NCBI RefSeq assembly: GCF_001412215.1
Contig: NZ_LLWP01000001.1
Span: forward strand, 558,001-622,000
From: Pedobacter sp. Hv1
GTDB lineage: Bacteria > Bacteroidota > Bacteroidia > Sphingobacteriales > Sphingobacteriaceae
Reading direction: 5' to 3'
DNA length: 64,000 bases
Below are positions 37,952-48,082 of this stretch, in pieces (positions within the stretch are counted from its first letter, which is position 1; each line of letters begins with the position of its first letter). The position numbers and the translations under genes were made by a program. Under the pieces are notes generated by a model. That model ran no database searches and was not told the DNA's origin. It worked only from the letters and a program-made list of their open reading frames with translations.

Positions 37952-40900
37952 TTAAAAGTTAACATTAATTCCGGCGGTGTATGTTCTGGTATTAGGATAT
38001 TGAAACCTTCCCAAAACATCATTATTTTCTGGATCTAAACCTCTCCAACTTGTCCAAGTGTATAAATTTTGTCCTTGAACAAATATTTTAACCCCTTTGA
38101 TAACCTTAGTCTTTTCCAGCATGCTTTTAGGTAGCGTATAACCAATGGTTACATTTCTTAACCTTAAATAAGAAGCATTCTGAATATCTTTAGAGGTAAA
38201 GTTCCTTGGAATATCGAATCGTTGTAAGATGGCAGCATCTCCAGTATCGCCAGGATTCTTCCAACGGTTGTACAACATCCTTACCGACTGGTTACTTGTT
38301 CTATAAGATCTATTTTCATTATAAAAATCCTCATTGTTCCAACGCATTACATCGGTTACAAAAGAGAATAAAGCAGAAGCTGTAAATCCTTTATAGCTTA
38401 TTGTTGTATTAAATCCACCAGTAAATGTTGGATATAAACTACCAGAATTAGTGGTACTTTGCGTATTTGCATTATAATTAGCTGTAGTACTTCCGTCTAA
38501 ATTATAATACCTTGCTTCGCCGGTTGCTGGATCTACACCTGCCCAATCTGGTGCAAAATAAGTACCATAAGGCAATCCAACCTTTATAATTCTAGAGTCT
38601 CCATCAGGAAAAAAATCAGTTACATCACTCACACGAAGAATCATATTCTTATTGTAACCTGCATTTGCACCTAAACTCCAAGTAAAGTCTTTGGTTTTAA
38701 TTACATCTCCATTGATATCAAACTCAATACCTCTGTTTCTCATTCTACCCGAGCTTAAAGGGAGTGTAGTATAACCTGAAACGGCAGAAGGTGGTTGATT
38801 AATGAACATATTATTAGTGATTTTGTTATAAAAATCGGCACTTAAACGTAACCTATTGCTTTTAAACAAACTCAAATCAAAACCAACATTAAACTCTCCA
38901 ACATACTCCCAGTCATAATCTATATTACCTGCTTGGGTTGCACGGATACCGGTATTACCACCATAGGTGGTATTTCCATAAGCCTGTTGATATTCAAAAT
39001 TACCACCAAATGAGCTTGCTGTAGTTCCATAACTTGCCCGCACTTTTAAATCAGATACAACTGCTACATCTTTAAGAAAGTCTTCTTTTTTAGCATTCCA
39101 ATTTGCACCTACAGAATAGAAACCATGCCATTTGTTTTTAGGCACCACTGTTGTAGACCCATCGTAACGGTAACTTCCAGTAAGCGTGTATTTATTATCA
39201 TAAGTATAACGTGCAATTCCCATAAAGGATGCCATTGCATTTCTGGTTTTACCACCAGAAAGCGTGGGTAAGAAAACTGTACTTACGTTAATGCCTGCTG
39301 GTGTTTCTGGTAAACGACTATCAATACCAAAACCTCTATATCCAAAAGATTTGTAATCATTGTAGATATATTCATAAAAACCTGATAGCTCTACATCATG
39401 CTTACCATTAAATGTTTTAGCAAAGGTTAAACCACTAGTTGAAACCACACCAAAGTTTCGGCGACTTATTTCATCTAAACGACCTCTTCCGCCTAAAGTA
39501 TTCGAATTAGATCTGGATCCATAGTAAGAATCTGGATTAATGTAATTTTCATCTGATGAATTTCTATAATCAATACCAAATCTGGTAGTAGCTTTCAATG
39601 AAGGAAGAACCTGATATGAAAATGTCCCTCCAACAACCGATTTAAATTGATCGGTCTTGTTACTTGAATTTAACAACCGCTCTAAAGCTAAAGTACCTTC
39701 ACGTTGATCTAATATATTATATTTTGGCAAACTGCTAATTCCCGGATGCACCAAAGTACCATCAGATGCATAAGGTTTCTCGTAAGGTAAAGCATAGTAT
39801 ACCGCAGACATTGCCGTACCTGCAGAAGTGGTGCCTTCTCCATCTATAAAGGTAGATTGAGAATAACCTAGAGAAATATTAACATTTCCACTAAACTTAT
39901 CATCATTAAAATCTAAATTACTACGTAGTGCATATCGATTTAACCCTGTGTTTAAGGCCACACCTTCTTGTTTGTAATAATTTAGGGAATTGTAGAAACG
40001 CAATTTTTCATTTCCACCACTGATGCTCACCTGTTGGTCCTGAAATTTACCCTTACGGAAAAAGATATCTCTCCAATCGGTATTAATTTGTCTTAAACTA
40101 TCCAAAACAAAATCTGCACGAGCACGGGTGGCGGCAGTACCAGCAGCATAAGTTGGGTTTTTAGGAGAATAAGTCCATCCTGGCCCAATGTTCACGCCTG
40201 TTAAGCCTATTTCTTCTTCAAACTGTAACCTTTCATTGGTATTCATCATCACAAAGTTTGGTCTACTCAAGTTAGAAAAACCATACTGAGAGTTATAGGT
40301 GACAGCAACTTTACCTGCCTTACCCTTTTTAGAAGTATAAACAATTACTCCATTAGCTCCCCTAGAACCATATAATGCGGTAGCTGATGCATCTTTTAAT
40401 ACGGTTGCTGATTCAATATCATCAGGATTAATGGTTTGGAAATATCCTGATTCTATAGGCACACCATCTAAGATCATGAGTGGCCCTCTAACTCCATTAA
40501 CCGTACCAATACCTCTAATTACCACAGAAGCACTTTGCCCTGGCTGGCCTGAAGTAGAAATCACACTCATACCCGGCACACGGCCCTGCAAAATCTGATC
40601 GAGCGTTAAACCAGGTACTTGGTTAATTTTTTCTGCTGCTACTAAAGAACTCGCACTTGCCGATTGAGCCTTGGTATAATTGGTATAACCGGTAATTACT
40701 ACATCATTTAGTAAATTGGATATTTGTGATAGGCCAATTGTACCTAATTGTGCTTTGGCCTGCACTTCTTTATCTGCATAACCCAAATAAGAGATCACCA
40801 ATGTTTCGCCCTCGCCAACGTTCTTTAAGATAAAAGACCCATCATTACCAGAAATGGTACTGATTGTCTTACCTTTTACCTTAATAGATGCCCCAGGCAT

Positions 40901-41353
40901 GGCCGTGCCATTTTCATCAACTACCTTACCTGTTACATCAATTGCTTTCATGGCTTGGATAAGTTCTGTTTTAGGGGTGATCAAAATGGTATTCTCTTTA
41001 ATCTCATAGCTAAATGGCTGAGATTTTAAAGCAGCAAGCAACACATCTTTAAGTTCGGCATCTTTTACGTTGATGTTTACTGGTTTTGATTTTTGTTGAA
41101 TCAGATCCAGATCATACAAGAAAAAATAACCTGTTTGACGTTTGATTTCTTTTAAAACCTGCTCTAATGGCATGTTTTTTTGGCTGATGCTAATGCGTTG
41201 AGAAAATGCCGAAGCACTTACCTGCAAGCACAAAACAGTTAAAAAGATAACGGTAAGTTTCATAGCCCTGATTAATTTGTGGTTAAAATAATTTGCAATA
41301 GCACCTTGAGGCTGTCCAGCCCTGGCTGCATTGCTTTTAATGTAGAATTTCAT
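37952..41353 (-). CDS. SusC/RagA TonB-dependent receptor with STN signalling domain, locus 2
   Basis: An 1133-residue outer-membrane transporter. After a long N-terminus (MKFYIKSNAARAG, signal near residues 30-50) come an STN domain (about residues 60-125), a carboxypeptidase-like beta-sandwich (about 140-215), a plug with LKDASATALYGSRGANGVI, and a barrel ending TYTAGINVNF. MKFY and the DNA just before it are shared with the locus 1 SusC. It follows fecR by about 95 bases. It would import cleavage products or binding substrate and signal via FecR. Confidence 0.95.
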   Translation of the reverse strand: MKFYIKSNAARAGQPQGAIANYFNHKLIRAMKLTVIFLTVLCLQVSASAFSQRISISQKNMPLEQVLKEIKRQTGYFFLYDLDLIQQKSKPVNINVKDAELKDVLLAALKSQPFSYEIKENTILITPKTELIQAMKAIDVTGKVVDENGTAMPGASIKVKGKTISTISGNDGSFILKNVGEGETLVISYLGYADKEVQAKAQLGTIGLSQISNLLNDVVITGYTNYTKAQSASASSLVAAEKINQVPGLTLDQILQGRVPGMSVISTSGQPGQSASVVIRGIGTVNGVRGPLMILDGVPIESGYFQTINPDDIESATVLKDASATALYGSRGANGVIVYTSKKGKAGKVAVTYNSQYGFSNLSRPNFVMMNTNERLQFEEEIGLTGVNIGPGWTYSPKNPTYAAGTAATRARADFVLDSLRQINTDWRDIFFRKGKFQDQQVSISGGNEKLRFYNSLNYYKQEGVALNTGLNRYALRSNLDFNDDKFSGNVNISLGYSQSTFIDGEGTTSAGTAMSAVYYALPYEKPYASDGTLVHPGISSLPKYNILDQREGTLALERLLNSSNKTDQFKSVVGGTFSYQVLPSLKATTRFGIDYRNSSDENYINPDSYYGSRSNSNTLGGRGRLDEISRRNFGVVSTSGLTFAKTFNGKHDVELSGFYEYIYNDYKSFGYRGFGIDSRLPETPAGINVSTVFLPTLSGGKTRNAMASFMGIARYTYDNKYTLTGSYRYDGSTTVVPKNKWHGFYSVGANWNAKKEDFLKDVAVVSDLKVRASYGTTASSFGGNFEYQQAYGNTTYGGNTGIRATQAGNIDYDWEYVGEFNVGFDLSLFKSNRLRLSADFYNKITNNMFINQPPSAVSGYTTLPLSSGRMRNRGIEFDINGDVIKTKDFTWSLGANAGYNKNMILRVSDVTDFFPDGDSRIIKVGLPYGTYFAPDWAGVDPATGEARYYNLDGSTTANYNANTQSTTNSGSLYPTFTGGFNTTISYKGFTASALFSFVTDVMRWNNEDFYNENRSYRTSNQSVRMLYNRWKNPGDTGDAAILQRFDIPRNFTSKDIQNASYLRLRNVTIGYTLPKSMLEKTKVIKGVKIFVQGQNLYTWTSWRGLDPENNDVLGRFQYPNTRTYTAGINVNF

Positions 41354-41448
41354 ACATTTTTGAGTGTTTAGGTGTGGTTAAATAGTTGTTGATTTTTTGT
41401 ATAATGTGTTGGTTATTGGTTGTAGGTTTTCTTCATATTCCTCCTCGT

Positions 41449-42642
41449 TTATTTTGTAATTACTTTTAATACTCTATTTTCTTCTATTTCAAAATTGATG
41501 TTTCCGGTTAATTCTAACATCTTTAGCACTTCAGAAAGCTTAGCGCTTCTGGGCACCATTCCATTGTATCTTTTATTAGGTACAGAACTGTAATCAATTT
41601 TAACATCGTACCATCGTTCCAATTGGTTCAGAATACTTTTTAAACCAGCACTATTAAACCTGAAAAGCCCATTTTTCCAGGCAGTCTCATCGTCTGTGTC
41701 TACTTGTAAGATATTGATGGTACCCAATCCATAATTGCTGATGATGGATTGTTCTCCAGGTTTTAAAATTTTAGAAGAATTGTCGTTACTTACTTTTACA
41801 CTCCCCTCTAACAGCGTGGTTTTAACAGATTGATCATCCATATAACTGTTAATGTTAAAATGGGTACCCAATACTTCTACCTCCTGGCCTCTATTGTCTT
41901 TTGGAGAAGAAACCGTTTTGACAAAGAAAGGACGGGTTTTATCTTTGGCCACTTCAAAATAAGCTTCGCCAGTAAGGATTACCCTACGCTCTTTACCGGT
42001 AAATACTTCTGGATATTTTAAAGAAGATGCTGCGTTTAGCCAAATCTTTGTGCCATCTGGCAACAAAACCTGATACTGGTTCCCTTTAGCAGTCTCTATG
42101 GTGTTATAAGCAATTGTATTTCCCTTCTGAACGCCATTGCTTACTTTATAGATCAATTGACCATCTTTAGTTTTGGAGATCGTTAACCCATTTTTTTCCA
42201 TGATATTTTCATTGCTATGGTTATCTAACACAATTTTAGAACCATCAGCCAATGTCAATATGGCTTTATCTACTCCTGGTAAAACATCTAAAGTTTTATC
42301 GTTAATGGCCAACACACTTTCTGTATTGAGCCCTTTATTTTTAGACAGGTATAAAACACCAAAACCCAATACCACTAGAATTGCAGCTGCAGCCACATAA
42401 CGATAAAAAGGAACAATTCTTTTGCTGGTTTTTGAATGCGCAATACCAGCCTTAATTGCTTGAAAATTTTCTTCCTCTAAGCGTAAAATTTCTGCTTCGC
42501 TCGAGTGGTCAAGTATATTTTCTCCTTTTTCTAAATACTGGTAATATTCCTCAATAAATTTAATTTCTTCGGGTGTTGCATTACCAGCAACATACCTTTT
42601 AATGAGTTTATCGAGGTCTTTTCTATGGTTATAGGGGTTCAT
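41449..42642 (-). CDS. FecR-family anti-sigma factor, locus 2
   Basis: A 397-residue anti-sigma factor. N-terminal cytoplasmic domain, one membrane segment near residues 84-98 (YVAAAAILVVLGFGVLYL), FecR domain with LPDGTKIWLNAASSLKYP and VLGTHFNINSY, and a C-terminal DUF4974-type region. Same plan and similar length as the locus 1 protein, with moderate sequence similarity. It should hold the sigma factor encoded at 42758. Confidence 0.94.
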   Translation of the reverse strand: MNPYNHRKDLDKLIKRYVAGNATPEEIKFIEEYYQYLEKGENILDHSSEAEILRLEEENFQAIKAGIAHSKTSKRIVPFYRYVAAAAILVVLGFGVLYLSKNKGLNTESVLAINDKTLDVLPGVDKAILTLADGSKIVLDNHSNENIMEKNGLTISKTKDGQLIYKVSNGVQKGNTIAYNTIETAKGNQYQVLLPDGTKIWLNAASSLKYPEVFTGKERRVILTGEAYFEVAKDKTRPFFVKTVSSPKDNRGQEVEVLGTHFNINSYMDDQSVKTTLLEGSVKVSNDNSSKILKPGEQSIISNYGLGTINILQVDTDDETAWKNGLFRFNSAGLKSILNQLERWYDVKIDYSSVPNKRYNGMVPRSAKLSEVLKMLELTGNINFEIEENRVLKVITK

Positions 42643-42757
42643 TTTCCTTGCCTTTTATATAGATGTACCCGAAAGACAAAAAACTCCCAAAAGAAAATTA
42701 AAATAATTTACTTTCTTGTAAATCTGATACAGACAGTTGAAATAGAATGGAGTTGAA

Positions 42758-43342
42758 TTAAGAAAAAAGAACCAAAAGGATCAACATACTTAAAAGCAGT
42801 TGTGTTAACCTTAACCTTAAGGCATTTGAAGCCGTTGTCAGTTGGTTTTGAACTGTTTTTTGCGAAACATTCAATTGAGTGGCAATTTGCGAAGTACTTA
42901 ATCCTTTAAAATAATGCATTAAAAACATCTCTCTCCGCTTTTGCGGAAGTGCCTTTATAAACAGCTCAATTAAAACCCGCACTTCTTTTTCTAAAACTTC
43001 ACCATCTGTTGCTAAAGGCGAAATCAGTTCTGTTTCGAATGTGGCCGTAAAAGCACTACTTTTTGAATTTTTACTAATCTGTTTCAATACCTGAAACCTT
43101 ACAGCTGTATGTAGATAAGCAGCAGGATTTGCTAAATCTAATGTTGCTCTTCTATTCCAGAGGTCTGTAAATACATTTTGAATAATGTCTTTACATTTTT
43201 CGGTTTCTGGGAGTCGCTTGTAAGCCGTATTAAAAAGTTGTGCCCAGTATAACTTGTAGATTTGTTCAAAAGCAGACTCATCTCCCTGCCTTAACAAGGC
43301 AAAAAGTGATTGCTCATCCACTATGTTCAACTGGTTTTTCAA
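42758..43342 (-). CDS. ECF RNA polymerase sigma-70 factor, locus 2
   Basis: A 194-residue FecI-like sigma factor. Region 2 reads FEQIYKLYWAQLFNTAYKRL and DIIQNVFTDLW, region 4 LPQKRREMFLMHYFKGLSTSQIATQLNVSQKTVQNQL. A hydrophobic C-terminus (LLLSMLILLVLF) is present, as in many of these factors. The start is a TTG because an in-frame stop is two codons upstream and no ATG follows near. A -7 box lies 22 bases upstream. First gene of locus 2. Confidence 0.92.
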   Translation of the reverse strand: MKNQLNIVDEQSLFALLRQGDESAFEQIYKLYWAQLFNTAYKRLPETEKCKDIIQNVFTDLWNRRATLDLANPAAYLHTAVRFQVLKQISKNSKSSAFTATFETELISPLATDGEVLEKEVRVLIELFIKALPQKRREMFLMHYFKGLSTSQIATQLNVSQKTVQNQLTTASNALRLRLTQLLLSMLILLVLFS

Positions 43343-43363
43343 AGATTAAGTTGGTTAATTAAC

Positions 43364-43371
43364 CAAACATA
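43364..43371 (-). promoter_or_regulatory. Candidate -7 box for the locus 2 sigma gene
   Basis: TATGTTTG on the minus strand fits TAnnTTTG. With the TTG start at 43342 the leader is about 18 bases. Confidence 0.45.
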
Positions 43372-43378
43372 ATCATTT

Positions 43379-45172
43379 TTATGAATTTTTAGCTATGCCA
43401 ACAGATGAAAACTGCAAGTCGTACAGGCGTTTATAATAGCCATCCATTTTTAACAATTGTTGATGTGTGCCTTTTTCCTTGATTTCGCCCTTGTCTAAAA
43501 CAATGATCAGATCTGCCTTTTGGATGGTAGATAAACGATGGGCAATAACGATAGAGGTTCGGCCCTGCATCAGTTTTTCGATAGCAGTTTGGATCAACAT
43601 TTCCGTTTCTGTATCTACCGAAGAAGTAGCTTCATCTAACACTAAAATTGAGGGCTGATAGACCAATGCCCTGATAAATGAGATCAATTGGGCCTGCCCT
43701 GCCGAAAGTGTAGCCCCACGCTCCATCACATTGTAGTGGTACCCACCCGGTAAACGTTCAATAAAATCATGTGCTCCAACTTTTTTGGCGGCATCAACCA
43801 CATCATCAAATGCAATATTAGGATTGTTTAAAGTGATGTTATTAAAAATAGTATCCGAAAACAGAAAGACATCTTGTAGTACGGTAGCAATTTTACTGCG
43901 CAAATAACCCAATTCATAAGCCGAAATATCAACGCCATCTACCTTGATCTCTCCTTTTTGAATTTCGTAAAAACGGTTTAAAATATTGATAGTTGAAGAT
44001 TTTCCAGCACCTGTTGCACCTACCAACGCTACAGTTTGCCCTTCTTTTACCTCGAAAGAAATGTCTTTGAGTACGTAGTTTTCATCGGCAGTTACTCCAT
44101 CTTGATTGTAACTGAACCACACATTTTTAAAACTGATCTGTCCTTGCATTTGCTCAGGTGCATAGGTACCGTTGTTGGCAGTAGTTTCTTGAGTATCCAA
44201 TACTTTAAATACACGTTCGGCACCTACCATACCCATTTGCAGGGTATTAAATTTATCGGCCAGCTCCCTAATTGGTCTAAACAGCATGTTGATGAACATG
44301 ATAAACGTAGTAATGGTACCCGGCTCTACAGCCAGTGGTTTTTCTAAGATCATTTTAGAACCATACCAGATCAACAAACCTAAAGACAGGGCCGATATCA
44401 GTTCAACAACGGGAAAGAAAATAGAATAATACCAGTTAGAACGAATATTTGCATCGCGATAGCGGGAGTTGATCTTTTTAAACTTATTGTATTCTTGTTC
44501 TTCTCTTGCAAAATATTGGATAATAGAAATCCCACTAATATGCTCTTGGAGATAGGTATTGAGGTTGGCCACTTCAGTTCTGATCTCTTGAAAGGCCACC
44601 TTGATTGCTTTCTGAAAAATACGTGTTGCAACAATTAAAAAAGGAATAGGCAAGAGTACCACCACTGTCAGTTCCCAATCAATGTACAACATGCATCCTA
44701 TAATTACAATCACCTGTAATAAATCGCCGATCATGGCAATCAGCCCTTCAGAAAAAATATCTGCAATGGTCTCCAAATCAGAAACTGTTCTTGTAATTAA
44801 TTGACCAATTGGCGTTTGATCAAAATATTTCAGCCTTAACTTACTAATATGGTTAAAAACATTGATCCTTAGATCTTTAATAGCCGATTGCCCCAAAGTA
44901 TTGGTAGATAAGGTTTGGCTATATTGGATAAAGGTTTGCAAAAGCAGTAGTAAGACCATTAAAATGGTCATTTCTACCAGACCTTTATAATCGCCCAAAA
45001 GAATAAATTTATCTAAGGTATAACCAATTAAAAAGGGTCTAACGGGCGTAATTAATGCCAGAGAAAGGGTAAGCACCACAGACCATCTAAAAATAGCACG
45101 ATAAGGTTTTACATACTCAAAAACTCTTTTGAGCAAGCTAACATTAAACGCATCTCCGGTTATTTTAGACAT
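43379..45172 (-). CDS. ABC exporter, fused membrane and ATPase domains (MsbA-like)
   Basis: A 597-residue half-transporter. Six membrane helices occupy about residues 25-320, then the nucleotide-binding domain with Walker A GATGAGKSS, Q-loop VLQDVFLF, signature LSAGQ (a variant of LSGGQ), Walker B ILVLDEATSSVD and the H-loop in IVIAHRLSTI. Exports lipids, peptides or drugs; the substrate is not shown. It follows truA on the same strand by 67 bases. Confidence 0.93.
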   Translation of the reverse strand: MSKITGDAFNVSLLKRVFEYVKPYRAIFRWSVVLTLSLALITPVRPFLIGYTLDKFILLGDYKGLVEMTILMVLLLLLQTFIQYSQTLSTNTLGQSAIKDLRINVFNHISKLRLKYFDQTPIGQLITRTVSDLETIADIFSEGLIAMIGDLLQVIVIIGCMLYIDWELTVVVLLPIPFLIVATRIFQKAIKVAFQEIRTEVANLNTYLQEHISGISIIQYFAREEQEYNKFKKINSRYRDANIRSNWYYSIFFPVVELISALSLGLLIWYGSKMILEKPLAVEPGTITTFIMFINMLFRPIRELADKFNTLQMGMVGAERVFKVLDTQETTANNGTYAPEQMQGQISFKNVWFSYNQDGVTADENYVLKDISFEVKEGQTVALVGATGAGKSSTINILNRFYEIQKGEIKVDGVDISAYELGYLRSKIATVLQDVFLFSDTIFNNITLNNPNIAFDDVVDAAKKVGAHDFIERLPGGYHYNVMERGATLSAGQAQLISFIRALVYQPSILVLDEATSSVDTETEMLIQTAIEKLMQGRTSIVIAHRLSTIQKADLIIVLDKGEIKEKGTHQQLLKMDGYYKRLYDLQFSSVGIAKNS

Positions 45173-45239
45173 CTATTATTTTAATTTTAAAGGTTGAATT
45201 TTGATTGACGGAATGTTTTTGACTACCAAATCCATTCTA

Positions 45240-46007
45240 TTATTCTTTAATTCGATCATTTACAAACGGGTATTCTATTTTTACCAGGTATAAACCACAG
45301 GCAGGTACAGACTGGCCAGCTTTGCTTCTGTTTTTACTGTCGATGATTTTGGCTACATCTTCAATTTCAATATCACCTTTACCAACAAGCACCAAGGTAC
45401 CCACAATAGCTCTTACCATATTGCGTAAAAACCGATCTGCTTTTACCGTAAAAACCAAACCATCTGCCTGCTGCTCAAAACTGGCCAAAGTGATTTTACA
45501 GTTATTGGTAAAAGTTTGTGTATTCGATTTACTAAAGCAAGAAAAGTCGGTAAATTCTAACAATACTTTAGCTGCTTGGTTCATTTTATCAACATCTAAG
45601 CTCCCTTTGTAAAACCAAGAACGGTCTATTTTAAAAGGATCTTTGTTAAAATGGATATGATATTGGTAAGCACGGGCAGTGGCATTGAATCGGGCATGTG
45701 CTTCTTCATCTACCGCAAAAATTCTTTTTACTGCAATGGTGTAAGGCAAAAGTGAATTGATACCGGTAATTGCTTTAATTACTTTTGCTTCGGCTACATC
45801 TGCAACATCAAAATGTGCAAAGAATTGGGTAGCGTGTACACCCGCATCCGTCCTTCCGCAGCCGAGACTAATAATCTCTTGTCTAAAATAGATGCTCAGT
45901 GCTTGATCTAAACAAGCTTGTACAGTAATACCATTAGGCTGGGTTTGCCAACCATGGTAGTTTGTACCATCATAACTTAGTTCTATAAAATATCTCTTAC
46001 TGCTCAC
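45240..46007 (-). CDS. truA: tRNA pseudouridine synthase A
   Basis: A 255-residue enzyme that makes pseudouridine at positions 38-40 of the tRNA anticodon stem. The catalytic Asp lies in LGCGRTDAGVHATQF, and FMRNMVR-like DRFLRNMVRAIVGTL and the end RSKAGQSVPACGLYLVKIEYP are typical. The start is GTG at 46007, with a -7 box only six bases upstream, so the message may be almost leaderless. Confidence 0.95.
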   Translation of the reverse strand: MSSKRYFIELSYDGTNYHGWQTQPNGITVQACLDQALSIYFRQEIISLGCGRTDAGVHATQFFAHFDVADVAEAKVIKAITGINSLLPYTIAVKRIFAVDEEAHARFNATARAYQYHIHFNKDPFKIDRSWFYKGSLDVDKMNQAAKVLLEFTDFSCFSKSNTQTFTNNCKITLASFEQQADGLVFTVKADRFLRNMVRAIVGTLVLVGKGDIEIEDVAKIIDSKNRSKAGQSVPACGLYLVKIEYPFVNDRIKE

Positions 46008-46013
46008 TTAGTG

Positions 46014-46021
46014 CAAAAATA
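46014..46021 (-). promoter_or_regulatory. Candidate -7 box for truA
   Basis: TATTTTTG on the minus strand, six bases before the GTG start. This spacing puts the first transcribed base at or within a few bases of the start codon. Confidence 0.5.
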
Positions 46022-46158
46022 CTTTTTTCCTGCCATTTAGTTGTGCCTATATCCGCTTTTAATATATTTTGACAATAAAACTTTTTTCAAAGTCGTTCCA
46101 ATAAAAAATAAGTTGAATGAACCCTATAAATAGTGCTTCTTAAAACACATTTTTTAGC

Positions 46159-46166
46159 TATTTTTG
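46159..46166 (+). promoter_or_regulatory. Candidate -7 box for the DUF4293 gene
   Basis: TATTTTTG on the plus strand, 20 bases before the ATG at 46187. No -33 element at the expected place. Confidence 0.45.
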
Positions 46167-46186
46167 TTCAATAATTATTTAAAATC

Positions 46187-46645
46187 ATGATACAAAGAAT
46201 ACAATCTGTGTGGCTTTTATTGGCAAGTTTAACCATTTGCTGCCTTGTTTTTATCCCAATGGTAACTGCCAATGTAGGCGGAATTGAATACCATGTAATT
46301 GCCAGTGGCTTATACAAGAAAATTGGCACACAAACTACACAGGTAGAATCTTATTTGCCTTTATTTATCAGTGCAGTAGCAGTGGTTTTAATCTGTTTAA
46401 TTAACATTTTCAATTTCAGCAGAAGAACCATTCAAAAAAGAATAATCATTCTCACTATCATTTTAATTATTGGATTATCTTTTTGGTGCAGCCAATATGC
46501 AAAAAATATCCCTGGAGGCTTAGAAAATGCCAATTATAATGTGGGCATGTTTTTACCGGTAATTGCCATTCTCTTTTGTATTTTGGCCATAAGGGGCATT
46601 AATAATGATGAAAAATTATTAAAATCTGCAGACAGATTGAGATAA
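46187..46645 (+). CDS. DUF4293 family membrane protein
   Basis: A 152-residue inner-membrane protein with four hydrophobic segments (about residues 8-28, 60-80, 90-108, 123-140). It starts MIQRIQSVWLLLA, the hallmark of the DUF4293 family found in Bacteroidota. Function is unknown. It is divergent from truA, as is common for this family, and only one base separates its stop from the next start. Confidence 0.88.
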   Translation: MIQRIQSVWLLLASLTICCLVFIPMVTANVGGIEYHVIASGLYKKIGTQTTQVESYLPLFISAVAVVLICLINIFNFSRRTIQKRIIILTIILIIGLSFWCSQYAKNIPGGLENANYNVGMFLPVIAILFCILAIRGINNDEKLLKSADRLR

Positions 46646-46646
46646 G

Positions 46647-47093
46647 ATGTTAGCTGAAGCATTAAAGTCCATCTTTGTCAGAGACCTTCAAAAACTAAAA
46701 CAAGAAATCGCTTCTTACAAAAATGAAGAGGTGATGTGGTTAATTGAAGAGTCTATTTCCAATTCTGCAGGAAATTTATGTCTTCACCTTATTGGAAACT
46801 TAAATGCTTACATTGGTGTTGGTCTTGCCAAAACAGCCTATATCAGAAACCGTGAACTGGAGTTTTCACTCAAAAATATTCCGAGAGCAACTCTAATAGA
46901 ACGCATCAAAGAAACCATCATCGTAGTGGAAAACGGGCTCGATAACTTAAGTGATGAACAAATGAAGGGTAATTTCCCCATCGTAATTTGGGAGAAAGAA
47001 AGTGGAATGATGTTTACTTTGATCCATTTGACTACCCATTTAAATTATCACTTAGGCCAAATCAACTACCATAGGCGACTATTGGACAAATAG
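46647..47093 (+). CDS. DinB/DUF1572-like protein
   Basis: A 148-residue four-helix bundle of the DinB superfamily. The putative metal histidines are in LCLHLIGNLNAYIG and LIHLTTHLNYHLGQINYHRR. Members may act as thiol-dependent S-transferases, but the role here is unknown. It starts one base after the DUF4293 stop, so the two are translated from one message. Confidence 0.82.
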   Translation: MLAEALKSIFVRDLQKLKQEIASYKNEEVMWLIEESISNSAGNLCLHLIGNLNAYIGVGLAKTAYIRNRELEFSLKNIPRATLIERIKETIIVVENGLDNLSDEQMKGNFPIVIWEKESGMMFTLIHLTTHLNYHLGQINYHRRLLDK

Positions 47094-47127
47094 CACACTA
47101 CTTTCAAAATCCAAACTTTTTTATCAA

Positions 47128-47991
47128 GTGAATTTCAAACTTAAGCTACTTCCATTGGCCCTTTGTATCATGTTAACATTGGGCTTGTCTTCTTGTAACC
47201 GTTACAACACTTTATACGGAACCCGTCAAATTACAAAAAACCCAGACACCTTAGCTTTAAAGAAACGCATTGCCCAAATCAAAAGCATTAGCCCTACGGT
47301 TTTTGAAGCAGGAACATTTACAGGAAAATCTACACCAACTATCAAATACAGGTTGCTTCAACCTCAGCAAAAAAAAGCTGACCTACAGAAATACCCTTTG
47401 GTCATTGTTTTTCATGGTTCTGGCGCTACAGGCACTGACAATATCAATCAGTTAGGTGTATTGGCAAAACTTTGGGCAGATCCAGCAATTCAACAGCAAT
47501 ATCCAGCTTATGTATTGGCGCCCCAGTTTCCAACCCGTTCTTCAAATTATGTATTGGATAGCGGTAGAAATGTGCTCAAATCTATTCCCCAACCTTGTTT
47601 AAAAACAGCTTTAGAATTGATAGACTCCTTAAAAAGAACATTAAATATCGACGAAAAAAGAATTTATGTGATTGGGTTTTCAATGGGTGCCTCGTCTGTA
47701 ATCAATTCATTATCATCAAGACCAGAGTTATTTGCTGCTGGAGTAAGCATTTCTGGTATTCCAGAATTTAGCAATGTTAAAGCATTGGCAAACATTCCAA
47801 TCTGGCTCATGCATGGAAAGCTAGATACAGAAAACCCAGGCGATAGTGATCAACAATTTTATAAAGAAGTGAATTATCAAAACAAAACCAGGTTCTGGGA
47901 GTTTGAAGGTACTGCACATAACGACATCATTTCAATTCCAATTCTTGGAGAAGAAATCCCAAAATGGTTGTTTAAACATCAAAAAAAATAA
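47128..47991 (+). CDS. Alpha/beta hydrolase lipoprotein (esterase or phospholipase type)
   Basis: A 287-residue lipoprotein with lipobox LSSC (Cys23), starting at a GTG. The hydrolase fold shows the oxyanion region VIVFHGSGATGTDN, the nucleophile elbow GFSMGAS near residue 190, the Asp region WLMHGKLDTENP and a His in FEGTAHNDII. This is the PHB-depolymerase/phospholipase-like group of predicted peptidases. It follows the DinB-like gene by 34 bases. Substrate not known. Confidence 0.85.
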   Translation: MNFKLKLLPLALCIMLTLGLSSCNRYNTLYGTRQITKNPDTLALKKRIAQIKSISPTVFEAGTFTGKSTPTIKYRLLQPQQKKADLQKYPLVIVFHGSGATGTDNINQLGVLAKLWADPAIQQQYPAYVLAPQFPTRSSNYVLDSGRNVLKSIPQPCLKTALELIDSLKRTLNIDEKRIYVIGFSMGASSVINSLSSRPELFAAGVSISGIPEFSNVKALANIPIWLMHGKLDTENPGDSDQQFYKEVNYQNKTRFWEFEGTAHNDIISIPILGEEIPKWLFKHQKK

Positions 47992-48082
47992 TACCGAACT
48001 ATACTGCATTTTTGTCTCAGCAATATTTAAATTTAGATAACTGGATTTAGGATGTGTAAATTCAAGTTCAAATTACATATTT

